From: Gammaproteobacteria bacterium
GTDB taxonomy: Bacteria > Pseudomonadota > Gammaproteobacteria > DSM-16500
DNA length: 14,064 bases
Direction of reading: 5' to 3'
Assembly: GCA_009885665.1 (NCBI GenBank)
Contig: VFKI01000023.1
Location: 1 to 14,064 of the forward strand
Shown here: positions 11,878 to 14,064 of the stretch, one piece after another
Layout: each line of letters opens with the position of its first letter
Numbering within the stretch: position 1 is the stretch's first letter
Position numbers and translations under genes: made by a program
The notes under the pieces: generated by a model
Database searches by the model: none
What the model was told of the DNA's origin: nothing
The model's input: the letters and a program-made list of their open reading frames with translations, nothing else

Positions 11878-14058
11878 TTACTCGACTCGCGTCTGTAATT
11901 TACGTCGTGAACCGGGCTTTAAGCGAGCGACGCGAATCACATTTTTATTTTTACGGATACTGCGTAACACTTTGGCCAGATGTTTGCGATTTTTAGCGGT
12001 GAGTGTGATGTATGCAGCGAAATGGTTGTCATCAAATTCTTCAGCATTAATCTGCTCGATATTCGAATCCGCATCTGAAATTACTTGCATTAAGCTGGCC
12101 AGGCTGCCGCGACGGTTGTGAATGTCGATGGATAAATCCACTGGGAAATCGCCATGAATTTTTTCTTCCCAATGCAGTGGAATGAGGTGATCGGGTTGGC
12201 GACGATATTTATCCAGCGTAGGACAGGATTCAATATGTACGATTACGCCGCGGCCGGGTTCGATAAACCCGGTGATGTGGTCGCCGGGAATGGGGCGGCA
12301 ACATTTTGCATAAGTAATAATAATACCTTCTGTGCCGCGAATGCATAATGATTTAGCAGTGCGTGGCGCTTCTGTATCTGCGACGCTGCGTTCAAGCACG
12401 CCGTTGGTGCGCGCTAATTGTTTAGCGGCCAGTAACGCGGTGCGGTTGCCAAGCCCCACTTCTTCATATAAACGTTGGATGGATTCGAGGCCAGCGGCGT
12501 GTAAAACGGTTTCTAGATGTGTCGATGAGATATCTTTGAGTGATAAGTCGTAACTTTGCAAAGATTTTTCCAGCAAGCGTTGCCCTAGCGCAATGGATTC
12601 ATCGCGTTGTTGTTTTTTCAAGAAATGGCGAATATTGCTGCGCGCTTTACCTGTGACGACGAAATTTAACCACGTTGGATTAGGCCGTGCGCCGGGAGAA
12701 GTGATCACCTCCACTTGCTGGCCATTGGTGAGCGGCGTGCTTAAGGGGGATAATTTTCGATCGAGCTTGACCGCCACGCACGTGTTGCCAATGTCAGAAT
12801 GAATGGCATAAGCAAAATCGACGGCGGTGGCATTGGCGGGTAATTCGAGGATGCTGCCTTTAGGTGTAAACACATACACTTCATCCGGAAATAAATCAGT
12901 TTTTACATTTTCAATGAATTCTAAAGAGTTTTTTGCGCTGTGATGCATTTCCAGTACGCCTTTCAACCATTCGCGCGTACGTGCTTCGGTTTCACTGTGT
13001 TTGGGACGTTCAGTTTTGTAGAGCCAATGCGCTGAAATGCCATATTCAGCAGTGCGATGCATTTCTTCGGTACGGATTTGGACTTCGATGGGGACGCCGT
13101 AGGGGCCGAATAATACGGTGTGGAGTGATTGGTAACCATTGGCTTTGGGGATGGCGATATAGTCCTTGAAACGTTGCGTCAAGGGTTTGTATAAGTTGTG
13201 CAACATGCCAAGTACGCGATAACACGTGTCCAGTTTGTCAACGATAACGCGAAATCCATACATATCCATCATTTCAGAAAATGATAAATGTTTTTCATTC
13301 ATTTTTCGATAAATGCTGTAGACATGTTTTTCGCGACCAGACAGTGAGCGAATGGGAATATTGGTTTTTTTGAGGCGCGCGCGAATGTCTTGGTCGATTA
13401 ATTGAATAATTTCATGTCGACCGCCTATCGATTTACGCATGGCTGCTTTTATAATGCGATAGCGGTTAGGGTAGAGTGCGGCAAAACCGAGCTCTTCGAA
13501 TTCAATGCGAAAGGCATGCATGCCGAGACGGTTGGCAATAGGTGCAAAGATTTCCAGCGTTTCGCGCGCTTTGCGACGACGTTTTTCTGGGCGCAGCGAA
13601 CTGATGGTGCGCATGTTGTGCAGACGGTCGGCGAGTTTCACCAATATGACGCGGATGTCGCGCGACATGGCCATAATCATTTTACGAAAGTTTTCGGCTT
13701 GCACCAGTGCGCGACTGGCAAATTCCATTTGCGTCAGTTTGGTGACGCCATCGACCATGTCCGCCACTTCTTGGCCAAATTCTGTAGCAAGATCTTCTTT
13801 TTTGACGGAAGTGTCTTCCAGTACATCGTGAAGAATGGCGGCCATGATGGTTTGCGGATCCATGCGCATTTCCGCTAGAATGTAGGCGACTGAAAAAGGG
13901 TGTGTGATGTAAGGTTCGCCGGTGTAGCGTTTTTGGCCTTCGTGTGCATGCGTGGCCAGTGCGCAGGCTTTTTCAATAAGTGCGAGCTCATTGTTGTCCA
14001 AGTATTGTTTTAATTCGTTGCGTAGTGCATCCAGTTCTAGCAAGCGTGTGTCCGCCAT
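11878..14058 (-). CDS. spoT: SpoT-type bifunctional (p)ppGpp synthetase/hydrolase
   Basis: Encodes 726 residues controlling the stringent response alarmone (p)ppGpp. Domains in order: an HD hydrolase with a complete set of residues (His53, His77-Asp78 in AAILHDVLEDT, then KLADRLHNMRT at 141-151), a synthetase domain (GREKHVYSIYRKM at 241-253, YGFRVIVD, IAIPKANGYQSLHT and EVQIRT at 325-330), a TGS domain (about 400-465, starting VYVFTPKG), the cysteine-containing region YAKCCRPIPGD, and a C-terminal ACT domain. The intact HD motif and RFKD (296-299, the RxKD signature of hydrolase-competent enzymes, where RelA has an acidic version) argue for SpoT/Rel and against RelA. The ATG lies six bases from the window end, so its ribosome site and upstream neighbours are not visible. 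It converges with nagA. Confidence 0.95.
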   Translation of the reverse strand: MADTRLLELDALRNELKQYLDNNELALIEKACALATHAHEGQKRYTGEPYITHPFSVAYILAEMRMDPQTIMAAILHDVLEDTSVKKEDLATEFGQEVADMVDGVTKLTQMEFASRALVQAENFRKMIMAMSRDIRVILVKLADRLHNMRTISSLRPEKRRRKARETLEIFAPIANRLGMHAFRIEFEELGFAALYPNRYRIIKAAMRKSIGGRHEIIQLIDQDIRARLKKTNIPIRSLSGREKHVYSIYRKMNEKHLSFSEMMDMYGFRVIVDKLDTCYRVLGMLHNLYKPLTQRFKDYIAIPKANGYQSLHTVLFGPYGVPIEVQIRTEEMHRTAEYGISAHWLYKTERPKHSETEARTREWLKGVLEMHHSAKNSLEFIENVKTDLFPDEVYVFTPKGSILELPANATAVDFAYAIHSDIGNTCVAVKLDRKLSPLSTPLTNGQQVEVITSPGARPNPTWLNFVVTGKARSNIRHFLKKQQRDESIALGQRLLEKSLQSYDLSLKDISSTHLETVLHAAGLESIQRLYEEVGLGNRTALLAAKQLARTNGVLERSVADTEAPRTAKSLCIRGTEGIIITYAKCCRPIPGDHITGFIEPGRGVIVHIESCPTLDKYRRQPDHLIPLHWEEKIHGDFPVDLSIDIHNRRGSLASLMQVISDADSNIEQINAEEFDDNHFAAYITLTAKNRKHLAKVLRSIRKNKNVIRVARLKPGSRRKLQTRVE

Positions 14059-14064
14059 GTTGTA

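Noticed and set aside
13402..13878. Plus-strand 158-codon frame opposite spoT
   Set aside because: It is antisense to the strongly conserved synthetase and hydrolase coding region of spoT and shows no domain of its own.
11878..14058. RelA-type monofunctional synthetase
   Set aside because: The HD hydrolase residues are complete and the synthetase carries RFKD, the signature of bifunctional enzymes.

Overview
The window most likely comes from a gammaproteobacterium of the order Legionellales (Legionella/Coxiella-like, probably an intracellular or amoeba-associated bacterium). The main evidence is five recognisable genes of a Dot/Icm type IVB secretion system: dotD, dotC and dotB on the minus strand, and icmT and icmS on the plus strand. 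The housekeeping order rhodanese-grxC-secB-gpsA and a spoT-type stringent response gene also fit gammaproteobacteria. I cannot assign a genus from sequence alone.

Layout. Positions 1-553 are non-coding and repeat-rich: the right part of a miniature inverted-repeat element (family A), then a second inverted-repeat element (family C). Positions 554-3136 (minus) carry dotDCB, encoding two outer-membrane lipoproteins and the cytoplasmic ATPase of the secretion machine. A divergent intergenic region with a family B repeat separates dotD from icmT-icmS (3403-3989, plus), which encode a small membrane component and an effector chaperone. Positions 4031-6411 (minus) hold a cysteine-less membrane rhodanese, grxC, secB and gpsA. 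A toxin-antitoxin locus follows (6519-7313, minus). comF (minus) and a bioC-like methyltransferase (plus) are divergent with one base between their starts. Then comes a compact plus-strand N-acetylglucosamine catabolic cassette (kinase, SIS-family deaminase, deacetylase; overlapping genes), which meets spoT (minus) tail to tail two bases apart.

The most striking observation is the toxin-antitoxin locus. A 144-bp element (7047-7190) with 16-bp terminal inverted repeats has inserted into codon 20 of a RelE/HigB-like toxin gene, duplicating AAAG. Removing the element and one AAAG copy exactly restores a 92-codon toxin frame behind a consensus promoter that overlaps a palindromic operator. The antitoxin gene is intact, so the locus now looks like an orphan antitoxin with its promoter and operator. 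A 92% identical part of the same element lies at the left window edge, and a solitary 15-base copy of its end lies downstream of the antitoxin, fused to the end of repeat family B.

The window therefore combines part of a virulence-type secretion system, ordinary redox, export and lipid genes, a complete intracellular GlcNAc-to-fructose-6-phosphate pathway, and at least three families of small non-autonomous repeats sitting mostly between genes.
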